Below are positions 10,560 through 21,262 of a DNA stretch of 64,000 nt, piece after piece. Made by a program: the position numbers and the translations under genes. Below the pieces are notes generated by a model. The model had not been told where the DNA came from. It searched no databases and saw nothing but the letters and a program-made list of their open reading frames with translations. The stretch's first letter is position 1; every line of letters starts with the position of its first letter. The stretch comes from Euptelea pleiosperma (lineage: Eukaryota > Streptophyta > Magnoliopsida > Ranunculales > Eupteleaceae): assembly GCA_035048495.1 (NCBI GenBank), contig CM068545.1:37090225-37154224 (forward strand), in the 5' to 3' direction.

Positions 10560-11454
10560 TGCCAAGTACCCAAGTAGTTGGGTATGGGTTTAGGAGTGTC
10601 AATTTAGGAGTAAAACTTGCCTAACCACCCATAATATGAGCCCCCCGTGGTACACTCTTAGACGACGATGGATGTTTTGGCCAATCCAATGGCTTAAATT
10701 ATGAGTGGTCAGGTACCTGACCAACAATGGTAAGGTAAGATTTACTCTCAGTTTTGATAGCTTTTTGCATAGTTTATTTTTATACGTGGCAGCTGAGTGA
10801 TTTGATCCTTCACCAATGAAGCAACTTTCAGCCCAATAGTACACCAGCTGGCAAAATATGGCATGGTTCTCTTTTTTGGTATGGGCAAATAAATTTTTTT
10901 GATGTTAAAATTGCTTGATATATGTGCTGATGTTTTGCCCTCCTCTATGCCACGTGGCAATTTTATTTTTTTTTGTCTCCACTTACTGCATGGATGTTTG
11001 GCCCACCCTTTGTGGATCTATATACCTAAAATCAGCCTGATTTGTGAATTTTAGCAATTGGATTTGAGTACCAAAAAAATGCTCAAATCCACAGCTAGAA
11101 TCGCCCCATGAAATTGAGTCAATCCAATGGCTAGAAATCACCTCACATGCTGAATTTTAGTGTGTATATCCACCAAGCAGTCGATCAAACATAGGTCTGT
11201 TAATGGGTCAGGCATAGGTATTATTTAGGCCCAATAGATAAATGGATTGGGCTTGGGCTAAAAATTTCATATAAATTACCTGGCCCAAAACTAAAGGCAA
11301 GGCTCATTATATCTATAAATTGCCCAGACTTGGGCCTAAAACTTAGTCCATGTAATGGGCTTGAGACTGGCTAATTGTATCTTGGGCAAAGCTAGGCGCA
11401 TTAACACCCCTACTCAGTACTCACACACACACGCACACATATATTTATAATTGA
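10560..11454. repeat. Diverged MITE-like dispersed repeats
   Basis: Contains family members also present at 60470-60900 and 61570-61910: GTGGCAGCTGAGTGATTTGATCC near 10787 and the 'ATGGATGTTTGGCCCACC...GTGGATCTA' motif near 10990. From 11200 there is GGGCTTGGGCTA/GGCCCA-rich sequence, also seen near 23900 and 13300. No coding potential recognised. Confidence 0.5.
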
Positions 11455-12960
11455 ATTTAATATTGTACTAATTACTTAACAAAAATGCTTTAGGCACATT
11501 TTGGCCGGTTAATGACATTCTGTTCATGAAGGAAAGGTGACAATGTCGCTTTGAGGCAATGCATTTGAGAATGGGGTTGCACTAAGCAAAGATATTGTTT
11601 ACGATATGGTTGCAGCAGCGATCGTCATGAGGTGAATACAAAGGTAACGTAAAGACTTGGAAAACCGGCTCATTGCAATTATGGTCAATGGAGGATGCCC
11701 TAGTGCTTAGGCTTGATGAGGAGGGTTGCAATTTTGGAGGTATGGAGCATAACGGTGGAACGACTCTGGAGTCTTTTAGCGAAGTGAAAGAGAACGATAA
11801 GAGTTCATGGTGGTCAGATCTGTGATAAGATTTCTAATCACAAGTAATTATATAGCTGTTAATTGAGTTTTATAAGCTTCACTTCTACTTCAGAATTTTG
11901 ATAGATACAACTGACCCGGATTTGGCATCGTGTGGCAGGTCATTGAGATTGCATCAGTTCAACAAGGAGGCATGAGGTCTCTACATTGCAGATATAGAGA
12001 TGGTAGCATTTGGTTTGGTTCCATGAGATGGTACTATTTTCATTCCTTTTGACTTCCATAATTTGTTAATTCAACAACTCTAGTATAATTTGGGTTTGTC
12101 ATTTGAAATTTTGTTAGATTTTCGGCAAAAACTAAAATAAAAATAATAAAGTACTGAATCTTTGAAAAGTTTGACAGGACCCCACCCGCATAAAATGCCA
12201 TATGGCACACTCTTTTGGGCTCACCGATGACTAACCCATGAATTAGAGCTTTGAGCTTTACTTCATCATGGACTCATCTCCTTCGGTTTTGGGCTGGGCT
12301 GGGCTGGGCTGAGAGAAAGTTAACCTGGCCCATGGTCTCCCACAGATGATGAGACAAGTCCCTCAGCTTAAATCTTATAATGATAACCTATATTATCCAA
12401 CCATAGAGATGTGTAGCCAAAACAAAATTTCGAACTTTTTCCATATTAACAGTCCATCTTGTGGGCATGGAAAAATCTCATCCATAGCTAGATGAAATCC
12501 ATGATTAAAAACTTTGTTATGAGTATCATGGGGTTAGAACTCATCCATAGGTCATTTCATGAAGTCTATGAATAAAAAAAAGTCCCAAATCCAGCAGCTA
12601 GAAATCATCGATCGATTGTCTACTTGTTCTATATTTTCCTTTAATCAAACTAAAGACCACCTGATCTGTCCCTATCATTCCTCTAGTCGCGTGCTATCCC
12701 ACCGATAACCAGACAAAAAACTATGTGGTTAAGTCCATTAAGCATTGGATTCCAGAGATCCATGCAGTTGTTACCTCGTAAACTGTAGAGCTCTTGAATC
12801 CAATAGTCAAATAGCCTCAAACCGCACATTTTTTGCCCGGTTATCTGTCGGATTGCATTTTCCTTTCTTCAATGCGTGAAGTCTATCTGTGACAGGAGGG
12901 ACTTCATATTCCTTTGGAATACCAAACACCTCTTTCTATCAATTGTGGAATGTAACTGAG
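11455..12960 (+). pseudogene. Strictosidine synthase-like (SSL) derived repeat, copy 1 (5'-truncated)
   Basis: One of six larger copies (plus a fragment) of a recurring unit. The recognisable part, pieced from fragments across copies, reads NAFANGVALSKDNAYVMVAA and EDALVLRLDEEGEILEVL, then SFSEVKENDKSSWW. These match the 'FANGVALS.D..Y.VVAET' and 'DEEGEILEVLE...SEVKE..GKLW' segments of SSL/APMAP-like beta-propeller proteins. Here the region lies at about 11540-11830 and is full of stops. The downstream 1.1 kb is non-coding and shared by all copies, including a GGGCT run at 12294-12312. The identity is an inference from two short blocks; the family relationship between copies is direct. Confidence 0.5.
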
Positions 12961-14024
12961 AAACAGCCACCGGACTCCTCACGACCCCAACCTGGCCCTC
13001 ATCGCAACTTTACAACCTGGTCATAGAGTGCTCATCCAGGTCTTATGCATCTTTCTGGGTAGTGTCGAAGAACTTTTGTGCTGATTTTATGTCAATACTT
13101 TCTTTTAAATTAGAATTTGGTACTATTGTTTTTGTAAGTCCTCCTCACGACCTCAAAGCTCAAACCTGTAAGTTATGTATCCGGCTTGTTTGGGACTGGA
13201 TCTTATACGAAGTTTGATGTATCCTAGCCAAAATGCCACATGGCACTCTTTCGGGCCCACTAACCCATATTTTCTATGCCCTAAATCCATTGACCTGGCC
13301 TGTTAGATTTTATATTTGGACCCGGCGTGAGCCTAGAATGTTTTGACCCATAATGGGTCAGGTCAGACTTGAACCTAGCTATAGATATCCCAGGCTGATA
13401 TCGGCCCAAACACTGCCCATTAAAACCCCTAATTCAAAACCTTTCCAAAATACCAATAAAATTGCTTGAAAACGAGGGTTCAAATCTAACGAATAGAATC
13501 ACCCACCGAAAAATGCTCAAATCCAATGGCTAGAAATTAACAATCGATCTGATCAGGGTTGGTATTGGGATGGGGAACTGGGACAGTAAATTTCCACTAA
13601 GTTTTCTCCTATCCTACAAGCAACCAAAATTTGAAGTCATTTGAATAGTAATAAAGTCACTGCCACGTGCACCATGTATCTCTTGAATCTGATGGTCTAC
13701 ATCTCAACCACACAACACTTTTTAGCGTTAAGCTTGGGATATCATTTTCCTTCAGAAAAAAAAAAGAAAAAGAACACAACAGAAAGATAGCTGTTATAAT
13801 ATTGAACGACCCAACCTCAATGGAAAAATTTCCCTTTAACTCAATCGCTTAACTCAACCCGCGTTAAGCCTTTGGTTAGTGGTTAACAAGGGGTACTTGT
13901 CAGACAATTTGGGAGGGGGGCTTCAAAGTTTAGGGTTTAGGGTTGAAGTCCCCCGGGCCAGCAAATGTTTTCTCCCCTCATTATGTAATTCGAAAGGCTC
14001 AGGCTTCAGTTACCGCCCTAGACA
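12961..14024. other. Non-coding repeat mosaic
   Basis: Contains GGGCCCAC- and GGCCCAAAC-type MITE debris near 13250-13420 and a segment (about 13430-13560, GCTCAAATCCAATGGCTAG) that recurs at 54300-54440 and 56440-56600. A further block (13640-13860, CTTGAATCTGATGGTCTAC) recurs at 56690-56900. No gene recognised. Confidence 0.45.
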
Positions 14025-14364
14025 GGCTCCAGTTACAGGACACAATATGAGCCACGTGGCACATTCTTAGTGGACTATGACCGTATGGATGTTTGGCCAA
14101 TCCCTAAGTGGACCTACAAACCAAAAAATCAGCCTGATTAGTGATTATAAGCGTTGGTTTGGACTTATTTTCATGGGTTGATCTCAACTGTGGGAATTTG
14201 AGCAGTATTTGAGGTTCAAAGATCCAACGTCTAGAAAAATCTAATCAGGATGATTTTTGGTTTGTAGGTCCACCTAGGGATTGGCCAAACATCCATACAG
14301 TCAGAGTCGTCTAAGAGTGTGCCCTGTAACCAAAGCTTGTCATTTTAGGGGGGTAACTGGAGCC
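14025..14364. mobile_element. MITE with long imperfect terminal inverted repeats
   Basis: GGCTCCAGTTAC at 14025 is answered by GTAACTGGAGCC at 14353-14364. Inside, both arms carry ATGGATGTTTGGCCAATCCC, GTGGACCTACAAACCAAAAA and TCAGCCTGATTAG-type sequence in opposite orientation, giving arms of over 110 bp. Diverged relatives lie at 20100-20480, 21120-21262, 55470-55680, 55910-56040 and 60900-61140. Superfamily not assigned. Confidence 0.7.
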
Positions 14365-14639
14365 CGACCCATTTCGAAAATAATGATTTTGGCTGAAAAA
14401 ACGGCCTTACGGCCTTTATAACTTAAATAATAGCTGTAATTTTTGTAAAAAATTGTTTATTTTTTATTTTTTTGTATTGCTATCAAAGTTTCTTGGAAAA
14501 AAACAATATTATGAGTTTTTGTAATCTATTCAATCACTTGAACACATAGGGGTTTGTTATCTTATATTAGACTAGCCCGTGCCCACAACACTCCCCGACA
14601 AAAGCATTTGCAAAAATTGGGTTCCTTCGACACTCAAAT
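14365..14639. other. AT-rich spacer
   Basis: Contains a sequence like the first half of the 15443 tandem unit (AGACTAGCCCGTGCCC near 14570). Nothing coding. Confidence 0.35.
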
Positions 14640-14890
14640 GGTATAACGGACTGGGGGTGTTACCATTTTTTCTGTTATAACGGATTGTAACGCATAGGGA
14701 TAAAACGAAAAATAATGAAAATAATGGCACTAAAATTCAAAATTTGAATTTCAAATTTTCAGTAAAACTTATAACGGAAAATAACGGAGGTTTTTTAACA
14801 AATATTTTTCAAAAGATAATGGTCGTTATTTTCATTACAATGGAAAAATGACGGAAAATAGCATAATGGGGAAGGTCCAAAACCATGGTC
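14640..14890. mobile_element. hAT-like MITE relative (GGTTTTAAA/ACGGCCGTT type)
   Basis: Starts with GGTATAACGGACTGGGGGTG and ends near AAAACCATGGTCTC, with ACGGAAAATAACGG-type subterminal repeats. Same family as 54945-55272 and 15905-16110. One end appears shortened. Confidence 0.5.
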
Positions 14891-15429
14891 TCTAAGAGTG
14901 TGCTGTGTTTCCCATATTGTGGTTGGTCATTAATGTCTGTCATCAAAGATTTACTCATATCTATCTACTTTTATGCCATTGGTGGTGGGCCATGCTAATG
15001 GTTTAGCTGATAGATACTATAGATTGTGTATATAGCAAGTTAGTATCGTGCTAGCATGGGATCCCAAGGTCCAGACCACCAATAATGATCATCGAGATTC
15101 CCACGCAAATTCCATGATCACTACATGAACCCCCAAAAACCATGCACACGCAAATTTCAAATATCATCAAAATGGTTTGAATACATGCTAAATTAGCGTC
15201 CTATTGCCACCATCTGCCATGCTTTTGGGTCCATTGACCGCATTAATTTTGTCACATATTTGGTGGACATACACCAAATCCTAGCCTCTATTGTGAAGTT
15301 TCAGATTTCCACACAAATCATAGCCTAGGGTGAATAAATGAGAGTGACTGCCTGAGATCCGACCATCTAACAACAATGGATATGGATCTGATCTCAACCC
15401 CCTTTTATCTTTATGAAGCCGGATAAGAC
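14891..15429. other. Non-coding, MITE debris
   Basis: Scattered GGTCCAGACCACC and TTTTGGGTCCATTGACCGCA segments resemble the dispersed MITE families of this window. No gene or clear boundary seen. Confidence 0.35.
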
Positions 15430-15785
15430 AACTAAGCTATTTTGTTATATAGACTAGTGGGTGGCCCATGCCCATGGCATTCCCCGACAAAGTATTTGTC
15501 GAAATTGGGTGTGAGTGACTGAGATCCACCATCCAATTGGAGGATAAGATCTCGGCCCTTCTTTATTGAAGCCCTATAAGATGGGGAGACAACTGAGCTC
15601 CCTTATTATATAGACTAGTGGGTGCCTCGTGCCCATGGCACTCCCCGACAAAACATTTGCCAAAATTGGGTGTGAGTGGATCAGAGCCACCGCAATACAA
15701 TCTCGGCCTTTCTTTATTGAAGCCTATAAGAGGGGGAGACAACTGAGCTCCCTTATTATATAGAATTTCCCTTATTATATAGATT
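15430..15785. repeat. Tandem repeat of about 154 bp
   Basis: TTATATAGACTAGTGGGTG begins units at about 15443 and 15597, and TTATATAGA recurs at about 15752. Each unit contains CACTCCCCGACAAA-like sequence, GAAATTGGGTGTGAGTG and GGGGAGACAACTGAGCTCCC. A related single unit precedes at 14560 and the end motif recurs near 54560. Confidence 0.7.
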
Positions 15786-15904
15786 GGTTAAGTTCATCAG
15801 GGAAGACAAGTTTAATTTTTTAAATCTAAGGGAGGCACGTCCAATTTGCCTTATTAATGAGGTAGGTAAGTCAAAACACAATGTGTACTTTGAAATATGT
15901 GTGC

Positions 15905-16110
15905 CAATGGCAAAGACCAAGGTTTAAAGGAGGCCATTTTAATGGTATAACGGACTGGGGGCGTTACCATTAAAATGGCCGTTAAAACGGATTGCAACGG
16001 ACGGGCAAAAATGTACAAAAACTGATTTTAACGGATGTTAACGAATTTAACGGGGAAAAGCGGAAAAATGGCATTGAAGTTCAAAATTCAAATTTTGGTA
16101 TTGAAAATAT
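15905..16110. mobile_element. hAT-like MITE end
   Basis: CAAGGTTTAAAGGAGGCC at about 15921, then ACGGACTGGGGGCGTTACC and AAAACGGATTGCAACGG-type repeats. It matches the reverse complement of the right end of the element at 54945-55272. Confidence 0.5.
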
Positions 16111-16889
16111 TTACTGAGGTGATTTTTGGTAGTTGCATTTAAACCTTTTTTTTATAGGAAAATCCAATGGCAAACGATCACCAATTAGGCTGATTTTTGG
16201 TGTGTGGATCCATCAAGTGGACCAATCATTCATGGATCAGTGGCCCAACCACCGCAACACCAAACTGTTTATCTCTAAACCCACGCTTGATGTAGCAACA
16301 TCATTGTTTTGATTGTGGCAACACCATAGATATTTAAGCTGAAAGTAATCCTAAATTTTCAAATAACCCAAGATTGAAGAAAAAATAAATAAATATTTTT
16401 TCTACATCAAATCTGTACATATCTGGGAAAGGGAGGGACATGCTGGTAGAGGTAGACACATTAGGATTTGAACCAGTTAGAGGTTGACGTTGTTTAGGGT
16501 GGTGATAAGATTGAGTGTTTTTTTTTTATTTAACACCAATTAAAAAAAATAACCAAAAGCCAAGCAGATATCAAACAACAACATTATATGTCATAGTATG
16601 TGTTGTTCTCATATAGCTATCACCATTATCAGGAATAACACTTATCAGGAATAGCAATAGATTGAAAGGTAGATATGCAAATAGATAAAATAGATGGATA
16701 AATGGTTAGGTAGAGAAACATTATATATACAAAAAAATTGCTAAAATAGGTATATATCAATTTCTCCAATGGCATGGGTACATCTTGGGTCTTGAAGAAG
16801 TATACCAAGAAAATTAATGATTCAAAAGGTAAACGCAATAAGAGTTTTGAAACTGAACTTGTTCAATGCGATCCTCTCAAAATCACCAC
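16111..16889. other. Non-coding AT-rich region
   Basis: One MITE-like segment near 16160-16250 (GGCTGATTTTTGGTGTGTGG). The rest shows no gene, tRNA or clear repeat boundary. Confidence 0.35.
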
Positions 16890-17620
16890 TCTGTGAAAAT
16901 CACATTGAATTTTCGAGCAACATCGATTAAGTAATTAACAACCACCACTGTTAAGTATTTTACCAAAAACTCACCAATCAACTAGGTCAATTTTGGTCTG
17001 TAGGCCCCCAAACTCACCAATAGTAAGTCTACATAGGGACGGGCCAAACAAAAAATTAGCTTGAGTACCCAAAATAATGGTCAAAACTCACCAATCAGAC
17101 TTCTTCATTGTGTTGACACCTCTTTTTATTAACTTGTGCTATCCAGCATTTTCTCTAAGAGCACTTGCAAGAGCTTTTGTTCTCTGTAAGTGCCAACAAA
17201 AAATTTCAAAGGAATGTATGATTAATGAATTAAAAAAATTAGCGTTGCAGAATATTTCTAGCAAGTAATTTGGGAGAAATAAACACGTAAAATAAAAGCT
17301 AATAAGATCCTACAATAAGCCCTTCTTCAATATTAGATCTAGAATGACCAGGACATGCACATTGAGTTTTCGAGTAGCATCGATTTAGTAATTAGCAGCC
17401 ACCTCTCTGTTAACTATCTACTCAAAACTCACCAAATAAGGTCAATTCTGGTCTGTAGGTCCCCAAAAATCACCAATGTTAGGTCCACATAGAGACGAGC
17501 GAAACAATAAATTGGCTTGAGTACCCCAAAAGAATGCTCAAAACTCACCAATCGGGCTTCTTCAGTGTGTGCACCCCTCTTTTGATTAGCTTTTGCCATC
17601 CAAAACATGGTACTTGACAA
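16890..17620. repeat. Diverged direct duplication of about 280 bp
   Basis: About 16900-17155 is repeated at about 17360-17605. Shared landmarks: CATTGAATTTTCGAGCAACA / CATTGAGTTTTCGAGTAGCA, GGTCTGTAGGCCCCCAAA / GGTCTGTAGGTCCCCAAA, and ACTCACCAATC followed by CTTCTTCA. Non-coding. Confidence 0.65.
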
Positions 17621-18237
17621 AATAAAAATAAAAATTCTACACTTCAAGGACACAATGAATGGACAACACTCTTATCTTGCACCTTCAAGATTCCAGATGT
17701 CCTTATCTGATTTTGCAAACCGCACCATTTCAAAGTAACGAGGGGAAATTTATTAACGTGCCTCATAAAAATATGTCAATCTAAAATTCTTTCAGAAAAT
17801 GTTGTTTCACTATAGTGAAGTGGGAAATCTAAACCAAGAGATGTAGAAGAATTTCTATGGCAATGGTGGTTCTTTCAAAGAAAATGTTGTAAAGCTAAAT
17901 TAAGAGTTACATCTTAAATGACATGGTCGAGGGGAAAATTTATCTAAAGGCAAAATTTCAAAGCGAAATCTACCAAAAACAAAGCCAAGGGATTGCTGAT
18001 AAGTGGTAATCAAAATGAAAGGGAATCATCAAATCAAGCAGATTCCAAGTTAATAAGAGTTTTCCTCTTGTGCTGATTTCTAAAAGAATAAGCCCTGGGC
18101 AGAGAACAAACTTTACAAATGAAACTAAGTTAAATTAGTAAACCCTGCATAATGTATAAAAAAAACCTTTGTGCACAAACTTGAAGCTCAATGATCTCCT
18201 TTTTACAGATACATGAGCAGTTGTTGAGAAAAACTTA
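17621..18237. other. Non-coding AT-rich region
   Basis: No coding frame, RNA gene or repeat recognised. Confidence 0.3.
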
Positions 18238-18545
18238 GGCTGTGTTTGATTGCACGGAAAATTTTCCCGAGCAAATACATGTGGGATATGCCTTAAATGG
18301 CTGATTGATTGCAACTGAGAATACATATTTCAATCATGTGAGAAAATAAAAGGTGTATTTTCAGGTGGAAATGAATTCTCACCTATCAAGATGGGAATTG
18401 AATTCCGGGCTAAGTGGGAAAAATTATCCAGATTTAAAAGGCTTGTCAAGAAAAATTATACAGATTTATAGTTTCTATCTAACAATGGACAGTTGTGTTT
18501 TCCTAAGGAAAATGCAATTTTCCCACTTGGTAATCAAACACGGCC
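18238..18545. mobile_element. Tourist-like (PIF/Harbinger) MITE with TTA target duplication
   Basis: Begins GGCTGTGTTTGATTGCACGG and ends GGTAATCAAACACGGCC, so the terminal arms are inverted. TTA flanks both sides (18235-18237 and 18546-18548), the 3-bp target duplication of PIF/Harbinger elements. 308 bp, non-coding. Confidence 0.85.
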
Positions 18546-18957
18546 TTAGTGATTTCGAATTGATGAAAAAGTAGAAGGGGTTAAACATGGCCAATAAAGT
18601 AATCAACAGCTCTGCGGCATGAAAATAAATGCTCAAATTTTCATGTCCAATTGTATTTACATCATGCAAAACGAAGATATTTATTATATTTTCTCTTACT
18701 TAGTTAAAGTCTCAACAATCCAACGGTTCTTTGGCCTGATTTCCAACAGTATATGAAACCCTAAAGATCAAATTGCTTAGAAATAAGTAAAGAAAAAATT
18801 TCTAAGACTCAATTAGCAATGCCCAGAGAGATTAAGTAAAGAAAAATACGTACGATACCCAAATAACACCAATTGCAGGAGGGTTTGGAGCTTGCCTCGA
18901 GCAAGCAATGGAGAAGAGAGTCGTGTACATTAAAATTGTGAAGCTACTTAAACACAC
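18546..18957. other. Non-coding, possibly intron sequence beside the ABCF1 exon
   Basis: AT-rich. It lies on the intron side of the donor at 18957/18958 of the ABCF1-like exon; whether it is true intron is unknown. Confidence 0.35.
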
Positions 18958-19171
18958 CTCTGCTGCCAAGGCTTTTGCTTCTTTCTCCAATTTAAGCATT
19001 GTCATAATTTATGACACCTTCGAGTGCAGACATGTTAGAAGCTTCAATTTCCCCGATCAGGTGATAGATATCCATGTGTTCTGGAATTGGGAGCTCTCGA
19101 CACCCTATTGATATAAGGAGCGTAGACTTCCCACATCCATTCAATCTAAGCAAACCAAACCGCCCAAGGCT
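18958..19171 (-). pseudogene. Single exon of an ABCF1-type (GCN-like) ABC ATPase
   Basis: The minus strand reads [10 protein letters not shown] (Walker A, GxxGxGKST form), [17 protein letters not shown], then [14 protein letters not shown]. These are highly characteristic of ABC transporter F family member 1, a soluble translation-associated ATPase. A frame change near 18992 leads to [13 protein letters not shown], also expected in ABCF1. The block is bounded by a TTTTGATGCAG acceptor before 19171 and a GTGTGTTT donor after 18958, so it is a genomic exon, not a processed copy. No neighbouring ABCF1 exons are recognised. Changes such as LLRLNG for LLGLNG and the frameshift show decay. Most likely a captured or stranded gene fragment. 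Confidence 0.75.
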
Positions 19172-19640
19172 CTGCATCAAAAGAACAATGAAAGAACAAT
19201 GACCAAAGTAATATAACTTAATTGGAAATAGAATCCACTATGAGATCATGACAATGGAATGTAAAAACAGAACTCACAAAAACTACTTTTTTTTCACATG
19301 AAATCCCAAATAGAGGTAAATCAAGTAAAAAAAACACAGAACTCACATTCGCTCTTAGCAAATGCTTTTATATCTTACCCGCATCGATATTGAGCAAATT
19401 TCTAAACACCACCAATTTTGGAACACGATAGCTAACAACTTCGCTTGACAAAATTTGACAATGTTTTCATTCAAACCATCAATAAGATTCTTGTTAAGAC
19501 ATACAAAGGGAAGAACTGATGACAAACCATGTAAAAAGTATGGGAGAATACAAAACTAAAGTAAGAAGTCAAGATCAAAATAATTTTTGAGATGAAAAAA
19601 GAAAAAAAGAAAAAAATAAAACCAGAATGAAGGAAATGAT
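19172..19640. other. Non-coding AT-rich region
   Basis: No coding frame or repeat recognised. It includes poly-A-rich AAAAAAGAAAAAAAG near 19600. Confidence 0.3.
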
Positions 19641-20130
19641 GTTTAGGAATGAAGTACCAAGAAGATAGAAGAAGATAGAAGGGGAGGCGTGGCCCAAGGG
19701 ATTGAAGAAGTCGGTATCATAGATTTTTCCGATTGGAAGGAGAAACACTCAACATCGTTGGCGGCATATGGATCATGGTTCGACATCTTGGGATCGGAGG
19801 CCAGATCGGTGAGCTTTGATCCCGATCCGGATAGTTCCGCTCCAGAACGGGATCGGCCCATCTCACCCGAGACAATGTCAGACTCCTTTAGGAAACAGTG
19901 ATCTCGGGGCAAGATAAATTAAACCGTTTTTGAATCGGATCGGTGGGCTCCAATCCCGATCCGGATCGCACAATCCAGAATGAGATCGGCCGAGACTGCA
20001 AACCTTGGTATGGAGATATATAAGATGGGGACCTACCATTCAGTGGGTCCCACCTATAGATTTCAAATCTCATGGAGTAGAACTTTGCTGACCAGTGCCA
20101 GTCAGCAAAGTTGCTGACCAACCGCAATAT
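19641..20130. repeat. GATC-rich imperfect duplication
   Basis: GATCGGTGAGCTTTGATCCC... (about 19805-19860) and GATCGGTGGGCTCCAATCCC... (about 19938-19990) are related, both containing GATCCCGATCCGGAT or close variants followed by GGGATCGGCC/TGAGATCGGCC. A palindrome GACCAGTGCCAGTC flanked by AACTTTGCT/AGCAAAGTT (20083-20112) recurs at 55869-55898. No confident gene. Confidence 0.5.
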
Positions 20131-20500
20131 GAGCCATGTGGCATATTCTTAGAGATTTCTGACTCTATGGATATCTGGCTCAACCCTAGATGGACATGCA
20201 AGCAAATAGTTATCCTCATTAGTGATCTCTAAAAGTGTTGGATCGTAGCCATTTTCATGGGTTGATTTTTAACCGTGGAATTTGAGCATTATTGACCATC
20301 GTTGCAAAGATTCAAAACTCAGCGTGATTGATGGGTTTTTAGCACTTCTTCATCATGGGCTTCATGAACAGGACTATGGATAGGTTCCAAGCCCATAACT
20401 AAAAGTGATCAAATCCAATGGCTAGGAATCATCAATCACACTGATTTTTAGTTTGTGGGTCCACCAAGGTGTGGGAGAAACATGCACTTTTTTCATCGGA
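20131..20500. mobile_element. Diverged MITE (14025 family)
   Basis: ATGAGCCATGTGGCATATTC, then ATGGATATCTGGCTCAACCC, GTGATCTCTAAAAGTGTTGG and the opposite arm TTTTTAGTTTGTGGGTCCACC reproduce the organisation of the 14025-14364 MITE with heavy divergence. Confidence 0.5.
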
Positions 20501-20636
20501 TTTTGTACTATTGCTCTGTTCTTTTTACCATCAAAGATGAAAGCTTTTAAAAAAAAAACAAGATAATATTAGGGGTAACCTAACATTTGTAAAGTTCAAA
20601 TCGAAGAGCATGTGGCAACATCTATGGCATCCGCAT

Positions 20637-20746
20637 CCCCATCGAATGAACTGCCATAAAATTATCATCAAATCTAGTTGAATTTTGACGTCCCCATCGA
20701 ATGAACTGCCATAAAGTAATCATCAAATCTTGTTGAATATTGACGT
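20637..20746. repeat. 55-bp tandem duplication
   Basis: CCCCATCGAATGAACTGCCA starts at 20637 and again at 20692; both continue TAAA.T.ATCATCAAATCT and GTTGAAT.TTGACGT with few differences. Confidence 0.85.
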
Positions 20747-20865
20747 TGGGGACGTCATGTTACATGTACCACTGTATCATTTATGGAGTGGAACTCACAC
20801 ATTAACTTCACATAGAGCATATTTTGCAGTTTGAAGATGAATGCAAATTTCCAAGATTATGGCCA

Positions 20866-21078
20866 GATTAGTGCTGAGAGGAGGACTTTTGCTGTTCCTC
20901 CATCTGGGTAACAACCAGCATCAATCATTTCTTCGAATATTTCGATGCATCTAGTGTACTGTTCTAGAGTAGGCCCCGAGCCTCGAAGTCCATGTCACGA
21001 CATCGGGTTTTAAATTTTTGGCTGGATGTGATCGGAATAGCTCTTCCATTCTCTCGCAGAAGCCTGCCGTGGGCGCGG
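20866..21078 (-). pseudogene. Pentatricopeptide-repeat (PPR) gene fragment
   Basis: The minus strand reads MEELFRSH, then LKPDVVTWTSRLGAYSR. After a frame change near 20970 it continues RCIEIFEEMIDAGCYPDGG and TAKVLLSAL. These are two consecutive PPR motifs of the 'P' type (PDVVTW; IFEEM.DAGC.PD). The combination resembles a conserved P-class PPR family related to Arabidopsis At2g35130 as I recall it, but the specific orthology is not proven. Only about 70 codons remain and no start or downstream repeats are seen. It lies between a MITE-rich stretch and the truncated NBS-LRR gene, in the same orientation as the ABCF1 exon 2 kb away, which hints at common capture. Confidence 0.65.
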
Positions 21079-21119
21079 GCCACCTACTAGTAAATTACAA
21101 AAATAAAGATGAATTTTGG

Positions 21120-21262
21120 TATGTAACTCTACTAGGGATGAGCCAAACATATGTATGGTCAGTATTCTCTTAGAATGTGCCACGGGGTTCATTTTTAGAG
21201 GACACTGACCATATGGATGTTTGGCCAATCCCTAGGTGGACCTACATAAACCAAAAATCAAA
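21120..21262. mobile_element. Truncated MITE abutting the NBS-LRR pseudogene
   Basis: Contains ATGGATGTTTGGCCAATCCC, then GGTGGACCTACATAAACC and CAAAAATCA, plus an inverted partner upstream (GCCAAACATATGTATGGTC). It matches the 14025-14364 MITE family. Homology to the NBS-LRR paralogue starts immediately after. Confidence 0.65.

Noticed and set aside
19641..19912. 70- and 89-codon overlapping frames in GATC-rich sequence
   Set aside because: Opposite-strand frames over palindromic repeats. No homology recognised and no conservation with the related sequence at 61540.
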